NCBI RefSeq assembly: GCF_040954835.1
Contig: NC_090704.1
Coordinates: 41,234,979 to 41,298,978, forward strand
Direction of reading: 5' to 3'
DNA from: Lepisosteus oculatus
Taxonomy: Eukaryota > Chordata > Actinopteri > Semionotiformes > Lepisosteidae
Length of the DNA stretch: 64,000 bases
Of the stretch, positions 1 through 13,285 are shown piece after piece (position 1 is the stretch's first letter; each line of letters begins with the position of its first letter). The position numbers and the translations under genes are program-made. The notes beneath the pieces were generated by a model that saw only the letters and a list, made by a program, of their open reading frames with translations, did not search any database and had not been told where the DNA came from.

Positions 1-582
1 TATTAAAAGGCACTGATTCCCTTATGCTGTTTATCTAAATTATGCTGTTTTGTTAGTCACCAAATTTGAGAAAAAATATTGTAGTTATTATACAAGTATT
101 GTGAACTCAGTAGTACTTAATGCAGCTTGGTTAAGGAGAACAGGGCTCCATTAATACACTGTAATACCCTGACGTGAACATTTTATATTTTACATTTAGC
201 TGCATTTTACTTTTGCAGCTGCTCTGTTACTGAGTGGTAAGGGTTTTCTCGGGCACTTATCAGTGTGTCATCTTTTTTTGCTGTCCACATATTTCCAGAT
301 TAAACAGACCAGAAGCTTGTGAAAATGAAAGGGGAACATTCGGTTCAGTGTCTCCTCTTAAAAGAGGAACTTCAGACTCAAAATCTGCCTGCGTCGTATG
401 CGAGTAAAAAGAATTATTGCGAGGGCTGTCAGCTTGGGAAGACTGTCGCTCTGTGGCGCTGTGGGCTGGCTGGCTGGCCTGTCTCTGCTCGTGTGTGTGT
501 GTGCGCGCGTGTGTTTGCTTGCGCATGTGTGTGTGTGCTGCGAACAGGGCTGTCACGGTCTGAAAGGGCTGTGCTGTTCCAG
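1..582 (+). other. AFMID upstream region or intron 1
   Basis: No coding exon is supported here. The stretch holds a GT/GC-rich simple repeat at about 493-540 and a CpG-containing patch at about 390-470. An AFMID start codon with roughly 10-20 codons should lie upstream of 583, but none could be placed. Short ORFs on both strands have no recognisable similarity. Confidence 0.5.
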
Positions 583-3500
583 GAGCTGGAGAAGCAGTAC
601 TCCCCCAGCCAGTGGTCTCACAGGATGGCAGCTGATGTAGTGGTACAGGCCCATGCAGCCTCTCTCAGAGAAGGTTTGTTGTTGTTACTGTTAATCATTA
701 AATTGCTTCTCACCGAGCTTAAAAGAGCTCAGTAAATCCTGATGGTGACTATGTGAATTGCAGAAGACTGGTGGATATTCAGTAAGGCTTTTGTATATTC
801 AGCAAGTTGCTGAAAGGTTAGCATTCTAACAGACTACAGTATTCTAAGGAAACCACTTTATCAGGGGGTTAAGAGGGTAGTTCATTGTAGGGAGGGTCAG
901 ACAGGAATGCACTGTGGTGCTATAATATTCACAAATGCCACTTGGGTCAGGCAGTGTACTCTTTTCACTGCAAGTAGGACCAGACTTGAGCCCTGTTTTG
1001 CCAGAGAAGACTTGCATGAAAATAATGTCTTGATCAAAAAAGAACACTTGCTTAATTATTCTTAGTCATAGTTCGGTGGTTGACTGCATTGTTCTGTAAC
1101 ATGCAGGGATGCTGTCTCTTCCTCTTGTAGGCACTGACAGAGCACGCGCTGTGGCACAGACCTTTCTCAATGTACCTTATGGAGAAGGAGAGGGGGAGAA
1201 ACTTGACATCTACGTGCCTCCCAGTCCCTCACTAGGTATGAGCTGGACTCCCAACACTGACCTCTTATGTGCATTTCTGCTAGTATGACTTTACCACTGC
1301 TTGCCACAGTTTCCCAGGTCTCTGTATAGCTTCTCAGACCTTTTACAGGTGGTGACAGTTTGCAGCAGTGTGAGGAGTGTACAGGAGTGTGTCAATGGGG
1401 TGAAAGAAGTAAAGAACAGAGTATTGTGCTATAGATCGATGCAAGGATCTGCTTCTGCACAGATAAACTGTGATTAATGGTTTTCCATTTTTCCTTTGCT
1501 GTGTTTCAGATTTACCTTTGGTCATTTACATCCATGGGGGATACTGGCAATTTTTAAGGTACGTTGCTTGTGAGCTGCTTGTAATAACAAGAGATGTTAC
1601 ATAGGATGTTCATAATCTGTTAGATTCAATCACCTTAATATTTTTCTTCTTATGCACAAACTCTTATGTATCCTGGGGTCAGCATGGCATAGTGTGTTAG
1701 CCTTTGGACTCATAACTGACTGGATGTGGGTTCAAGTCCCTGCTGTTGTGCCTTAAGTGAGGTATTTTATCCCATTTGCAGCAGTCCACCCAGCTGTATA
1801 AGTGCGACCAGCAGGGAGGGGTCAGCCCTGCAATGGACTGAGGTCCCGTCTGTGGAGGGTGGCAGGAGTCACATGCTCTGTAGTCTGCTTAACCCCACAG
1901 AGACCAGGATAAGCTCTGGCTGTGGTTCTGGTTTGAACTTTACCCTCTTACATTAGGTCTTCTAGTTACTGATGTTAATGTTCAAAATGATCCCCTGCCC
2001 TATGGGGAAAAGGGCATGACTTGATCATTTTAAAATCACTGTTACGCCACAACTAATGATTACAAAAGCAGTCAATTCTGTTTCTGTGAACTGACATGGT
2101 TTGCGCTTGCCAACCAAAACTCTTTTTGAATGCATGATAACATTGTGCGACTATTATGCTAGAACTGAACAGCAAACCACGATCTACAGACATAGGTAGA
2201 ATCCATGGGGAAGTGTTTTTAAAACTGAGAACCAGGGGCACTTCTTCACACAAAGGGTTGTGGGAGTATGGAACAAGCTGCCCAGCCATGTTGTTGAACC
2301 CGATACCCTGACGTCTTTCTCACAACCACAAAATGAGATCATTTGAATCAATTAACTATTGAAAAAAGACAAACAGAACTAGATGTGCCACATGGCCTCA
2401 AGTATGTAACCATTCGTATGTTTATTACTGTATATATTTTTATTTCATCTTGAATTTTCATTTTGTCAGCAAGGAGGAGTCTGGATTTTTGGCTGTTCCT
2501 CTGGTGCCTAAAGGTATCGCAGTAGTGGCAGTTGGTTATGACACTGCACCCAAAGGTGAAGCAGTTTTTCTTTTGATAACTTATTCATAATAAAACACAT
2601 CAGTACCTTCAGGATATGAAATCTTTGAAAATGTGAAAATGTTTATTTTGATTGCAGGCATTTCTTTATTTCAGTTTGTTAATAAACAGCATCATTAAAA
2701 CATCCTCTGAGCAAAACTGACTGAGCTGAGCTACGACAATCCCCTTAAGCCTAATTTCCTGAAAGGGAAATAAATGCTCAAGTCAGTTAAAAATGATATT
2801 TCAGACACAGACCTTGTTGGTTGATTATTATATTGGTTTTCTGACTCATTTTGCCTGCAGCTCATGTGTGATCTGTAGGTGTCTCGTTTCTCAGGTGACA
2901 TGGATCTGATGGTGTCACAGGTGCGGCGTAGTGTGGCATCTGTTGTCCAGCAGTACTCTCACATCAGGTAGAATAAATATTTGCAAAGTAACACTGTCCA
3001 GTCTGGCAGTCTGTAAGGATGGAATTGATCCTGACAAATAATTGATCCAAACAATTGGACATCCCAAACAAGAACCCAGGCTTTAATATCACAGTTTACT
3101 ATGCCATTGTAAAACCATGGTAAAGGACACATTGTGAGAAGGATAAGACCATGGGGAAACCATGGAAATACCATATCTAGTTTTTCCAGTCAGCTGTCAC
3201 AAGCACTTGTCTCCCCACAGTGGAGTATACCTGTGTGGCCACTCTGCAGGAGCTCATCTGGCTGCTATGGTCCTCTGTACTGACTGGTCCCAGTATAGCA
3301 CCACGCCCAACATCAAAGGTACGTCAGCTAACCAGAGACTGTGACTGCTGACAATTGCGGCCTTTGGAGGTTTGGCAGGTTTAAACAGATCTTAAGGTGC
3401 CTGTGTCTCAACTTCTCACCTGCGGAAAAAAATACCTTCGTAAAGAGCACAAAGCGGTTAACTTGTGCAACAAGCGTCCATTTGTGACCTGGTGGCTCAC

Positions 3501-5614
3501 CAGCAGCTGTGATCATCAGTGTTTCTTTATGTTATTAAATTGGAACACGCAAATATAATGTTTATAGAGCTCTTCATCCACTCTGCATGTCACAAAAAGA
3601 ACGAAGCACATCACTGTTTTTTCAAAGACTCTTGATTTACAGCTGATTGACCTAAGTGGGGAAGAAGCAAATGATCTGAGATTTCTGAGGCATGCCATTG
3701 TCTGTGTTCATGGGGGTGTAGCTGATGATGACAGTGCCCGTAAATGAGACTTTTGTTGTGTGCGCTTTGCAGCTCATACTAAACAGTGCTTTCTTTCTTG
3801 CAGGTGCATTTCTGGTCAGCGGTGTTTATGATTTGGTGCCTCTCATGTCCACTTACGTGAACGATCCCCTGAAGATGACAGAGTATGTGCAATACACGCA
3901 GAGTGAAAATTAAATGTGGAAAGCTTGCAAGCTGGGTCTGATGATCAGAGGAAAAATGTTTATGACCTTTTGCCATACAACTGCAAAGAGCTTGCACTCC
4001 TTGTTTGAAAAATGATAGCAATGCAACATCAGGTTGCATTTGATAAACCAGTTTTTCCTGTGGTAAAAGGCCTACTTATTTATATGCTGCAGGAATACTA
4101 CCAAATATTTTTAAAAATCATTTAGAGATTTATTCTAAGCACCACAGCTAATTTAAACAATTTGAGAGACTCCTTTCACTCACTGTTAATGTTTGATTTT
4201 GCTGATGACGTGAAACACTTTCAAACTGTGGAGGGGAATGGTCACGGCCACTGACTGTCATCACATCTGCTTCTAACAGTGCTGTAACCTTTTAATAGAC
4301 GCCAAATTCTTTCCTGTCGCTCCTGCAGTTCACAAATTGAGGTTCCACTATGAGACAGCACACCTCACACTGCTGCTTTTTGGGTGAATTCTGAAACCCA
4401 GAGTAAACTAAATCGAGATGCTAAACCGAATTTATTTTTGTGCTGCTAGCGGATTGCAAGTTGGAAGAGCTTGGTTTTCCAACACCTCTGTCCTCTCCTT
4501 GAGACTGGGTTATGTTTGAAAGACTGTGCTGTTCTCCCACTAGAGACGTCGCCCTGAGGAACAGTCCCATGCAGCTGGTTCCTCAGCTGAAGCAGTTCTC
4601 TTCGGGCTGTGAGATCGTGGTGGCAGTAGCACAGCATGACTCCCCTGAATTCAGGAAGCAGTCTTTAGAGTTCTTCCAGGTAAATCTGAACACTTACAGG
4701 AATGCAGTGATTTCCAAAAGGGTTAGTTATTCCGAGCTTTCTCAAGGATACTGTTTAAATCATCTTTCTGACAGGCTTTGGAATCCTCGGGGCTGAAGGT
4801 CATCTTTGATGATGTCCCCAACACAGATCACTTCAATATAATAGAACAGCTAGTTAACGAGGAATATCATCTCACACAGGTATGGCAACAGGGTGTCCTT
4901 TAACTTATGTTTTGTATACTACAATGTAAATAGTGCAACAGGATGATAAGTGAACAATGTGATACTGATAGGACTCTTGTGTCTCTTGTCTAGTGTTCTG
5001 GGTGGGGATGCCTTCTGTGTTGAGTTTCCATGGTGTTCTAGTGATCACAGCATTTTCTCCCACTCCTGAAAGACATGTGTTTGATTGCCTTGGGGGTTTC
5101 CAACCCTGAACCTGGAGATCCCCAATCCAAGTCACCCTGTGTCAGCTGTCATTTTTTTAAAAATATTTTCTATTGCCCAGGGACAGTAGTGGAGCTTCTT
5201 CCTCCATAGATGTGCCATTGATAGAATAGGTTTAGGTGAAGAGGTAGCAATGACACATCATAGTAAGATATATCTACTATCTTGAAATCACTAGTACTGT
5301 TCTAAAATACATTCTGAGTACTTGTTCTGTCATCCAGTCACATATGGCATGCACAGAAATATGTATGTACCCAACTTACATTGGGTGTTTTTTTTAAATG
5401 ACTGAATACAGATACAGTATTTTTAACATAGCTATTTTGATATAAACTTATGTTTTAGACTTTACAATGTGATTTTTGTGGTCACTGTATGCGGCTCGCG
5501 TAGTGGGGTTTATCTGCAGTCATTCCATTGCCGTTATTGATGCTTGTCTGTGTTCTGCAGCTCTTGCTAAAGACGATAGAAAGAAACGCGGCGAGTCGCA
5601 CACAGGAGCCCTGA
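583..5614 (+). CDS. AFMID: kynurenine formamidase (arylformamidase), 5' end not found
   Basis: The enzyme hydrolyses N-formylkynurenine to kynurenine and formate, the second step of tryptophan catabolism, in the cytosol. Ten exons join in phase: 583-673, 1131-1235, 1510-1558, 2470-2555, 2895-2967, 3221-3318, 3804-3882, 4544-4679, 4775-4879, 5561-5614 (stop TGA 5612-5614), giving 291 residues from [11 protein letters not shown]. All introns are GT/AG. Visible motifs are the oxyanion-hole HGGYWQ (exon at 1510), the nucleophile elbow GHSAGAH (exon at 3221), the probable catalytic Asp in QHDSPEF (exon at 4544) and the catalytic His in TDHFNI (exon at 4775), so the alpha/beta-hydrolase triad is complete. 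The mammalian protein is about 303 residues, so a short first exon with the start codon is missing; it lies before the window or unrecognised in bases 1-560. The reading frame open before 583 is intron, because a good acceptor (ttccag) ends at 582. Confidence 0.95.
1676..1955 (+). repeat. tRNA-derived SINE in an AFMID intron
   Basis: The head resembles a tRNA gene: a plausible A box near 1685-1696 and a clear B box, GGTTCAAGTCC, at 1729-1739. The body continues to about 1955 without coding content. It lies in the intron between the HGGYWQ exon and the next one, in the same orientation as AFMID. The family name is not assigned and the 3' boundary is approximate. Confidence 0.7.
2218..2337 (+). 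mobile_element. 3' remnant of a LINE open reading frame
   Basis: One frame reads [14 protein letters not shown] followed by HVVEPDTL and a stop near 2337. This matches the C-terminal end typical of L2/CR1-like LINE reverse-transcriptase proteins, where a motif of the kind FFSxRVVxxWNxLP precedes the stop. Only this short end is present, so it is a 5'-truncated, inactive copy in an AFMID intron. Confidence 0.6.
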
Positions 5615-6271
5615 CCTGATCTGCCTTTGGAGAATCCTGCTCAGACGTCCACATCTGCGTTACGCCATCAGTTATTCTCCGAGTCTGAAAATGCAGTAGT
5701 GATTATTCGTGTTCTAACTGGTAGATTGTAAACTTTGGTGATGAAGAGGACAGAAGCCGAGTCAAGAAGGAGCTGGTAATGTTTTCATGCTCCTTCTGTG
5801 CGTGCAGGGGAATTGCACTGGAAAAGAGTGTCTGAGACATGTTCCTTTCTGGAGCTGGGCAAGGCTGTTGCCCTTTAGCACATTAATGTGATGGTGTCCT
5901 TAGAAATTACACTTACTGTAGTGTTCACATCAGTATCAGCAATGTTTTTAACTTCACCCAAGGAAATGGTAGCTGTAACAAACAGATCAAAGTCAAAGTG
6001 AAATTCTGAGAGTTTTCTGATGCTGTTTTTGACAAACCGCCAAGTATATTATGACTGTAGATGACTTGCTGCTGATAATCTGTGTTCAAAAAGTGGAGCA
6101 TTAATTTTCTGATAAAATCCATATTTTAAACTGCAATTGTGGTGCATTTCTTTCCTATAGGTAGTGCCATACACATTTTCACTTGTTTTTATGAACCCGA
6201 GTGGGTTTTACAGAATATATGAGAAAATCAGGCTAATGCCATCAGAACTGGACAGAAACTATTCTTAATTC
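5615..6271 (+). other. AFMID 3' UTR and downstream region
   Basis: Non-coding sequence follows the AFMID stop. No AATAAA signal was seen close to the stop. The nearest AATAAA hexamers on the + strand are at 6838-6843 and 6897-6902, beyond a SINE, so the true 3' end is uncertain. Confidence 0.4.
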
Positions 6272-6640
6272 CATTCGTCCCTCCATCCATCCTTTCACTT
6301 TTCTAACCTCGTTGTCCAATTTAGGGTCCTGAGTTGCAAGGGAGCTGGGGCCCATCCTGGCAGGCAGTGGGTGCAAGGCAGGGTACACCCTGGACAGGAC
6401 GCCAGTCCATCGCAGGGTAGACAGGCACAAACACACACTTGCACCTGGGCCAGTTTTCCCGGAATCCACTTAACCTTCCAGCATGTCTTCGGACTGTGGG
6501 AGGAAAGCGGAGCGCCTGGAGATAACCATGAACACGGAACACAAGAACATGCTAACTCCACCCACATAGAACTCCAGGTCTGAATCTGAACCCAGGCCCC
6601 AGCATGACTACAATGCTGGAGATATGTGAGGCTGGCCCTT
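6272..6640 (-). repeat. tRNA-headed fish SINE-like repeat, copy 1
   Basis: On the + strand this reads as the widespread fish repeat that starts with a TCCATCCAT track, passes a GGGTACACCCTGGACAGG block and a GGACTGTGGGAGGAAA block, and ends in a region whose reverse complement resembles tRNA A and B boxes. Its RNA orientation is therefore minus. Further copies lie at 15441, 17905 (fragment), 32739 and 44231 on the same strand and at 59768 on the opposite strand. The tRNA-like end is degenerate here. Confidence 0.75.
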
Positions 6641-6835
6641 CTCAATTCTTAATTTTATTGAGTGTGTTGTGTTAACCGTGCTAAGCGCTTACAAAATTTA
6701 CATTGCATATTCTAGAACATTTTACTTTAATAATACACATTTTACACGTGTATGGGTACTTTCACTTTCTGAAGTAGTGGGTGTCATTATATATATGATA
6801 GGTATGATACAGTAAGAGATAATAATATATTTTAT

Positions 6836-7132
6836 TTAATAAAACACCTTTCCAAACCCGAGGATGCTGTACACAGTGATAAAAAGTACAATATACAATA
6901 AAAGAAAAGACATACAGAGCATAAGGTTTGGCACAAGAGCAGGTTTATACCGAGAGAACAGGCCATCGGACAATCGAGCCCCGGTAAAAAATTGAATTTT
7001 GAGCTTGGATTGGAAGAGAGTCAAAGTATTTGTTTCTCGTATGGTCTGAGGAAGGGCAGTCCACAACAGTGGCACAGCAACAGTCTCCAAAAGCCAAGGA
7101 TTTAGACCTGGGTCCAGTGAGATCCACAATCG
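6836..7132 (-). mobile_element. LINE C-terminal remnant, minus strand
   Basis: The minus-strand translation includes AVPLLWTALPQTIRETNTL and then LFQSKLK, the signature of the extreme C-terminus of fish non-LTR retrotransposon ORF2 (general form: APxLWNxLPxxIR....FKxxLK). The downstream A/T-rich sequence at 6780-6840 would be its 3' tail. Only the end of the element is present and the reading is decayed. Confidence 0.6.
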
Positions 7133-7649
7133 TCACCAGCCGAGACCTGTGCTTTAGTCTAGGAGTCCTGAAAGTGGTTTCATTTGCAAATGGAACTTTT
7201 GTGTCTCCTCTTCCATCAAGAAGCAGCTGGGTGAGATCCTCGGATCAATTTAGTCCTAACCACCAAATGGCTAGATGGACTGAAGAGCTTCCTGTCTTAT
7301 ATTCTAACACCGATAAAACCCTCTCGTTATAATTTAAAAAATAGCGGCCGCAGACGCTATATTATAAACATAGGGAGCGCTAGTTACAAATGTAGAACTT
7401 GAGGCTCTCTGTGGCGCCCTCTAGTGACGGCTCCGTAGTTCTGTCGGGGCCACAGAGTCCAAGTGAAAAAGCAGTAGAGCGGCCCATCGTGTGTCTATTC
7501 TTTTATCTTGCAGTTCTCCGTGTGGTCATTCATTCGTGCGTCTTGTTTGAACGTAAACAACAAAGCGTAAGGCTGAGGGAGATCTTACCGATCGCTGTCC
7601 CTCCCAGAGAAGGTATGTCTCGGGCTCATAAGTTGCGCAAAATGCGTGT

Positions 7650-7700
7650 TGGGTAGGCGGGGCTGTCTCAGAGGGAGCGGAAGTGCTCTCTGCGGGGAGA
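7650..7700 (+). promoter_or_regulatory. candidate CANT1 core promoter
   Basis: A GC box (GGCGGGGC, 7656-7663) lies 15 bases before an ETS-type site (GCGGAAGTG, 7678-7686) in a locally CpG-containing stretch between the AFMID end and the first CANT1 coding exon. This arrangement is typical of TATA-less housekeeping promoters. Possible splice donors nearby are GTATGT at 7614 and GTGAGA near 7792, either of which could end a non-coding first exon. Transcription from here is inferred, not shown. Confidence 0.4.
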
Positions 7701-7899
7701 CGCAATGTGAGCTAAGCGATGGAGCAGGGACGGGCTACGACAGAATAAACGCGTTTTTTCTCCTCCCCCCCCCCTCCCACACCACTCACTGGGTGAGACC
7801 TACGGAGGATCGCAACTCACTGCAAGTATCGCTGTATAATACTGTCATGGTTGTGTTTTATTTTTGGGTAACTGGCACCGCTGAGCTCAGCTCTTAACG

Positions 7900-10800
7900 A
7901 CCGCGGTCGGAGATGGAGCGACGATTAGTGGCTACCTACTGTATCGGCGAATTCCTGAACGCAGCATCTGTGCAGAGTGTTGTTGTTTTTTTTAAATTAT
8001 CCTGCAATTTGGTGCATCTGCCTGCCTAGAATTTGCAGCGTGCGGTACTTAAAATGAAGCGAAGACAAATTAGCTACTACGGGGCTGCGCAAGGTCACCT
8101 CGCCGCGGTATAAAGCGGCGAGGAAGCCAACTGGTATTGAAGCTCGGAGGAGCTGAGCTGAGCTGAGCGTTGTCCGGTTTCTGATGAAAGCAACATCTGT
8201 TCCCGGGGCGCTATGAGTGAGCATCTGTAGGGTAAATGTCTGGAGAATAATATTTGACTTTTTAAACATTATTATGCGTCGTACAACGGGAGCTTCTTCA
8301 ACGAAGGAGACTTCTTCAGAAAAGTGGTTTTAATGACACTGTAGGTATTATTACATTTAATTAAGCCTAGATGACTTTACGACAGAGTGCCTCGTTAATT
8401 GCATTGTGTGATGATCGTCCTGGAGTATATAAAACAGCCCATGGATTTAATTTTCTTAATTATTCCTGCAGTTATTAAAGCCTTGGGGGGGGAGTGATGT
8501 TCTAGACTCGCCTTCAGACTTAAAGTTTGCTCAATTTCCCCGCATGGTGATACAGGATCAGTTAGTTACATAACCATTTTAGGTAAAACCTAAGTCTTAG
8601 AAAAGTGCTCCATTTGAAAGCAATTACATTTTAAAATCTTTCAAATGTATTTTTATGGCCAAAATGAATATCAAACCGAGACAGTTGTGCCCCAGTTTTG
8701 GGGTTGACAAAACGTCACTTTAATAATTAAAGTTATAACAATTAAGTAAAAAGCTGTCCTAGGCCAGCAGGCCTTTTTGACACAGTCTAACTATGTAGAG
8801 TTGGTGCATATTGAAAATGTACGTAAGGTTTTTTTTCAGGACTGGTACCTATAGGCTTTAAAAACTTTCTATTGTTTTTGTTAATTTTAATGTTTTAAAG
8901 AAAAGGGCAAGTTAAAGTCCCAAACCTACCAGATAAAAAACGTTAACTGGCAGCTTTCGCTTTGCTAAATTATATTAATTGAATACTTCAGTACCTGGTT
9001 TTGTTGTTTTCTCATTATGGCAAGGGGCAAAACACTAGGCCAGCAACTGTTCTGTCAAAACCGTCTTCGGTTTCCTTTTGCAGTCCCCTGAGCTTTTAAA
9101 AACGTATTCATGTGTTTGAAAGGAAATGATCAAATCTCTTACTTTTCTTGGTATCACTTTTGGCTTCTTAACCACACTGCTGCCGTCGGCGCGGCTGTGA
9201 ATAAGACCTGCAGTGTTTGCTGAGATGTCTAGCCACTGAAAAAGCCCTGGAAGGAACAGTGAGGGGAGGGAGGGTGCAGATTACAGGGTCACGCAAGACC
9301 ATTGGTCTGGTCTGTGTAACACTGAAACTCTTCCCCCATCCTCGTTTCCTGCCATGCAGCTTTAGGTGCTGTGTTTCCTGGATTAGGATATGGCGTAATA
9401 GGCAGGACTCCTAAAAACAGTACACTTCGTACACCAGAATTGCAGTGACGGCATGATACAGGCTGGATCAAGAGCTCCGCTAATACGGATGTTTGCGTTT
9501 CCGTGGTTACAAGGTTTCTTGTGACTTGTATGACAAGTGGGGCCGTGTGTGTGGTGTTCTGGTATCTGGGCGGGTGGCCCTTGTCCTAAATTTACAGCTT
9601 AAATGCATCGAAACTGCTCTTCTATGGATTTAATGTGTAGGGGGGAAAAAAAAAACTTCTAGTATTTGTTTTGAACCGGTTTTATGCCGAAGAAAAGAAA
9701 GCCAAGAGTTGTTTTAAGCGTGACTTTGCAAAACTGAAATGGAATCAGTGTGTGAGAGGTGTCAGTGTCAGTAACACACTGCCCCTTGGACCCTAGTTAA
9801 GCAGTTAATCTTTGTGTAGTTAAAGTTCATAGCAGCCTCTCACCCCATGGATTCCTTCTTATCCCTATAAAAAACCTGATTGTGTCCATGAGTGTTCAGA
9901 ACCAGGAGTGTAGCAGATCCGAGGGAGTGTGTCGGGAGAGATGGCTGTCCGACGCTCACAGAAAAAGAGGTGGAAAGGTATCGAGTACAGCAGCAGTTTC
10001 GTTCCTCTTGATGAGCATGTTGAAAAGCAGCACCAGTGTCGTTGGAGTGTGTGTGAACTGGGGACATTCCCTCTAAATGCTTCTTTGGGTTAGCAGATCA
10101 GAGACCAACGCAGGAGATGAACAACTACTACCAAGGTTTTTGTCAGTCTGTCTTATTTTCCTTTTCTTTTTTCCACGGTGTTGTAGTTTTTCGCTGCATT
10201 TTTGTAATGTGCCTGGCAGCACACAGGGTAAACTGCAGCAAGACCAACTGAGGCTCTGAGCCCTTTCAGGGAGGAAGGGCGGAATTTCGCACCAGGAGAA
10301 ATAAACGTTCCTTTCATTCTAATCACTTGTAATCCTTGTATGTGGCCCCCCAGAATACTAGACCGTATATGAAGTCCGGAAGTGGGAATTAAAGAGCAGT
10401 GCAGGAAAAGCATTTACTCTGCTCGTGTTCCTAATTGTATCAGTGTGAATATTTCTTTCAACAAAAACCCACCCCTTGGCTTAATAACTATTAACTTATT
10501 GATTGATTCACAGCCTCCTGGACCAAGAGTTTCTGGGCGCAGCAAGAAGGCTGCCTCCTCGTACTCTCTATAGCCTCTAGAAAATTTTGAAGTGTTCTTT
10601 GTGTGGCCTGTGGGACTTTTAAGTTATTTGATTTTGTTTTTTATTTGCACACATCAAGACCTTCGTATTTTGTCTCGGGAGCCTCTGGAGTGCTGTTGGG
10701 ATCTGCTCCCTGCTGCAGGATGCAGAGTGACTGGGCTGACAGGCTCACTGAAGGTAGCAGCCCTCCCCAGACACACCAGTCCAAAAAGGAGGTCTGTCTG

Positions 10801-13262
10801 CCCGGGGGTCTCTGTTGAAAAGGGCTATTGAGCAGTGGGCCTACGAGCTCCACACACTGACACGGGGCAGGTCTCAGAGAGGCGTTGTTTCCCAGCACAG
10901 CGTCAAGAAGCTGGTCCTAGAAACGGGCTCTGTTTTGCCCAGTTCATCTGGCTTGTAGAGGCCATTGTTCCCCCACTGCCAGTCAGCCTTGAAGTAACCT
11001 CTCTGGGCCGCCAGCAGGGCCTGACTGAGGTGGCTGTCTGTAGCCCTGTGTCATCGTTCACGGGCCATTCAGAAGGAAAAGAAAACTGGCTATAAAAATA
11101 AACATACATTCTAAACATAGCTCTCCATTTCCCAGAGACAGACGTGCAGCTGTGAGTCCAGAACACCAATGAATTCGCATTCACACACAGCCCTGAGCAC
11201 AAAGCATTAGAAAGGCAGTAGTGTTAGACTAAGAGCAGACTGCGTCTAAAGTGAAAGTTCCCGCCATGTGTGTGTAATAACTAATCATTTTTATTTGTGC
11301 TTCCTAGACCCGCACTTAAGACCAGTGTGGGTGAAATCGTCTGCCGCTACAGATTGTGAATTTGCAGTTCATTTGTTAATTGATTACAATACAACTCCTG
11401 GTTTCTTCCTGTAATAAGGACCTTCAGAGATTTTGGCAGTGTATAGGTCACCATTTTCCAATCTTACGGGTCAAGTGAAAATCTTATCCAGTGCTTTAGG
11501 CTAGCTGGTCCCTGGTGTTGGCTGGCGGTCATGTTGGCGCTGCTGCTGGGCAGTTGTGGGAGCTGAGCCTGGCGTCGGCTCAGCCTCCTGACCTCTCTTA
11601 CTGCAGGAGCGAGTGCCTGCCCCCACAACTGTGCTTTTCTGCCAGCACTTCCTGCTCTACCTGTTTCCTCCCTGCTTCCCTGGCTGTATCCAAGATACTG
11701 AGCCACTCCCACCCTCCACGTCTTCACTCTCTCCAGGGTGCACCTGAGGCTGACACCTGTGGCATGTTGGTAAGGTACTGTGCGGCTCTGGGGGGCTTGT
11801 GGTGACCCCACGTGCTGATTCCTCACTATGTGCTCTCACTAGGGTCAAGGGAATTCTGCTCCTCCGTGCTGTAATATGGGCCGAGTCTGACCTTTGGGTC
11901 TTTAACCTTTTTAAGTTGTTTTCCTGCATTGTTTGGCTGTATCTCATCCCGATGGGAATTAAAATGTTGGATACAAACGTTTAACGTAGTTCCACGTTTA
12001 GTTCTGACAAGTTTGTTAAATAACTGTTGCTATTATATTGAAAAAGTTAACCAAGCAGTTCAGCGCTAAGGTTTGTGTTCTGGGGTTGTGAGATTGAGAA
12101 TTTCTGTACAGCCTTCATAAGTATAAAATCAGTGTGAACTGTTTCAGCTTAAGTGGTTGGCGGTGGTAGATTTTGTGGTTGGTGCTGCCCTGGAGCTGAA
12201 TTAGAATTGTAATTAGAATCATCTGATAATTTCTAATGTGTTTTTTTGTGGTGTCATTTCCAGGCTTTCTTCTGTGCAAATAGTAGTGTAGTGATGGCTG
12301 GTAGAGGGGAGATTAAATTGTTCTTTTAACTCGTTTAAAAGACATTTTTATGTGAGTTTTTTGTGAAATTTAGAATGTCTTTTGTTCATTCAGGATTGGC
12401 AAGGTTCTAATTTTAGTGAAAACAGAGAAGACCTGTTTTGCAGGTTTTATTACAGCTGCAGCTGTTGCTCACTTGAACATAACGTCGTTGTGATCTGGAC
12501 TATGTCAGGTGAGGTCTTTTTTTGCAGAAAAAGATGGTACGGGCAGTGTTCATTTAGGGTTATTTAAGTACTCGCTTAATTCATTTTGTTGCAGATGTGA
12601 AAACTCTATCTAGAGACTTTAATCTCTGGGTAATCTTTGAATCTCGGCCCCAGCTTTGTCACTGTGGAACCGAGGAGGCACCTGCCCGCAGAGGCTACAA
12701 TTAAATCTTCCAGTTACATCAGAACGCATTTCCGAAATATTGCTCTAGAATCTTCAGTGTGTATTCTTCATTGTTTCATGTTGAATTGTATTTTTTTTTT
12801 ACTGTTTCTGAAATTGGAAATGTGTGTAGAAGACAAGCCAGTGACTTCCTCCAGAGCTGAATGACTTTTTATGTGTTCTGACTGCTCTCAGGTTGCGTGT
12901 TAAAGGCCCAGTCCTGATCTCTGCGCCGTTTTGCAGTTCACATAGTGAAGTAACTCGTGGCGGCTTTTGTGTGGTAAAGGCTGGGGGGCGAAGAATTGTG
13001 AAACCTTCCCAGGGTTGAACATTGAACGCGGCCCGGAAGTAGCCCCAGGAGTCCTGTTTACTTAAAGGCGTGTCGTGAAAGCTCAGCTCCCGGACAGCGC
13101 GGTACCTTAATCGCACTTTTTTTTTCTGAGAGGCGGGTTCAAAACGGAAATGACAGGAAATCCTTTGTCTTCCCTAGACTCGATCTTTAGAGCTGGGGGA
13201 AAAGAGGCCACGTCCGGTTCACTGACCCTCCTTGTCCCTGTTCTCCCCCCTCTCCCCCCCAG
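7900..13262 (+). other. probable CANT1 5' intron, no gene seen
   Basis: About 5.3 kb without a convincing coding exon on either strand. ORFs here are short, lack homology I recognise and are not flanked by coherent splice sites. The stretch ends in a strong polypyrimidine tract and AG (13261-13262) before the CANT1 start exon. No complete repeat element was recognised. Confidence 0.5.
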
Positions 13263-13285
13263 GGCTCTCTCCCGCTCCCTGCTCC

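Noticed and set aside
260-735. Open frames around the GT repeat near 500
   Set aside because: They read Cys/Val or Thr/His repeats produced by the GT microsatellite. The only coding part is the AFMID exon from 583.
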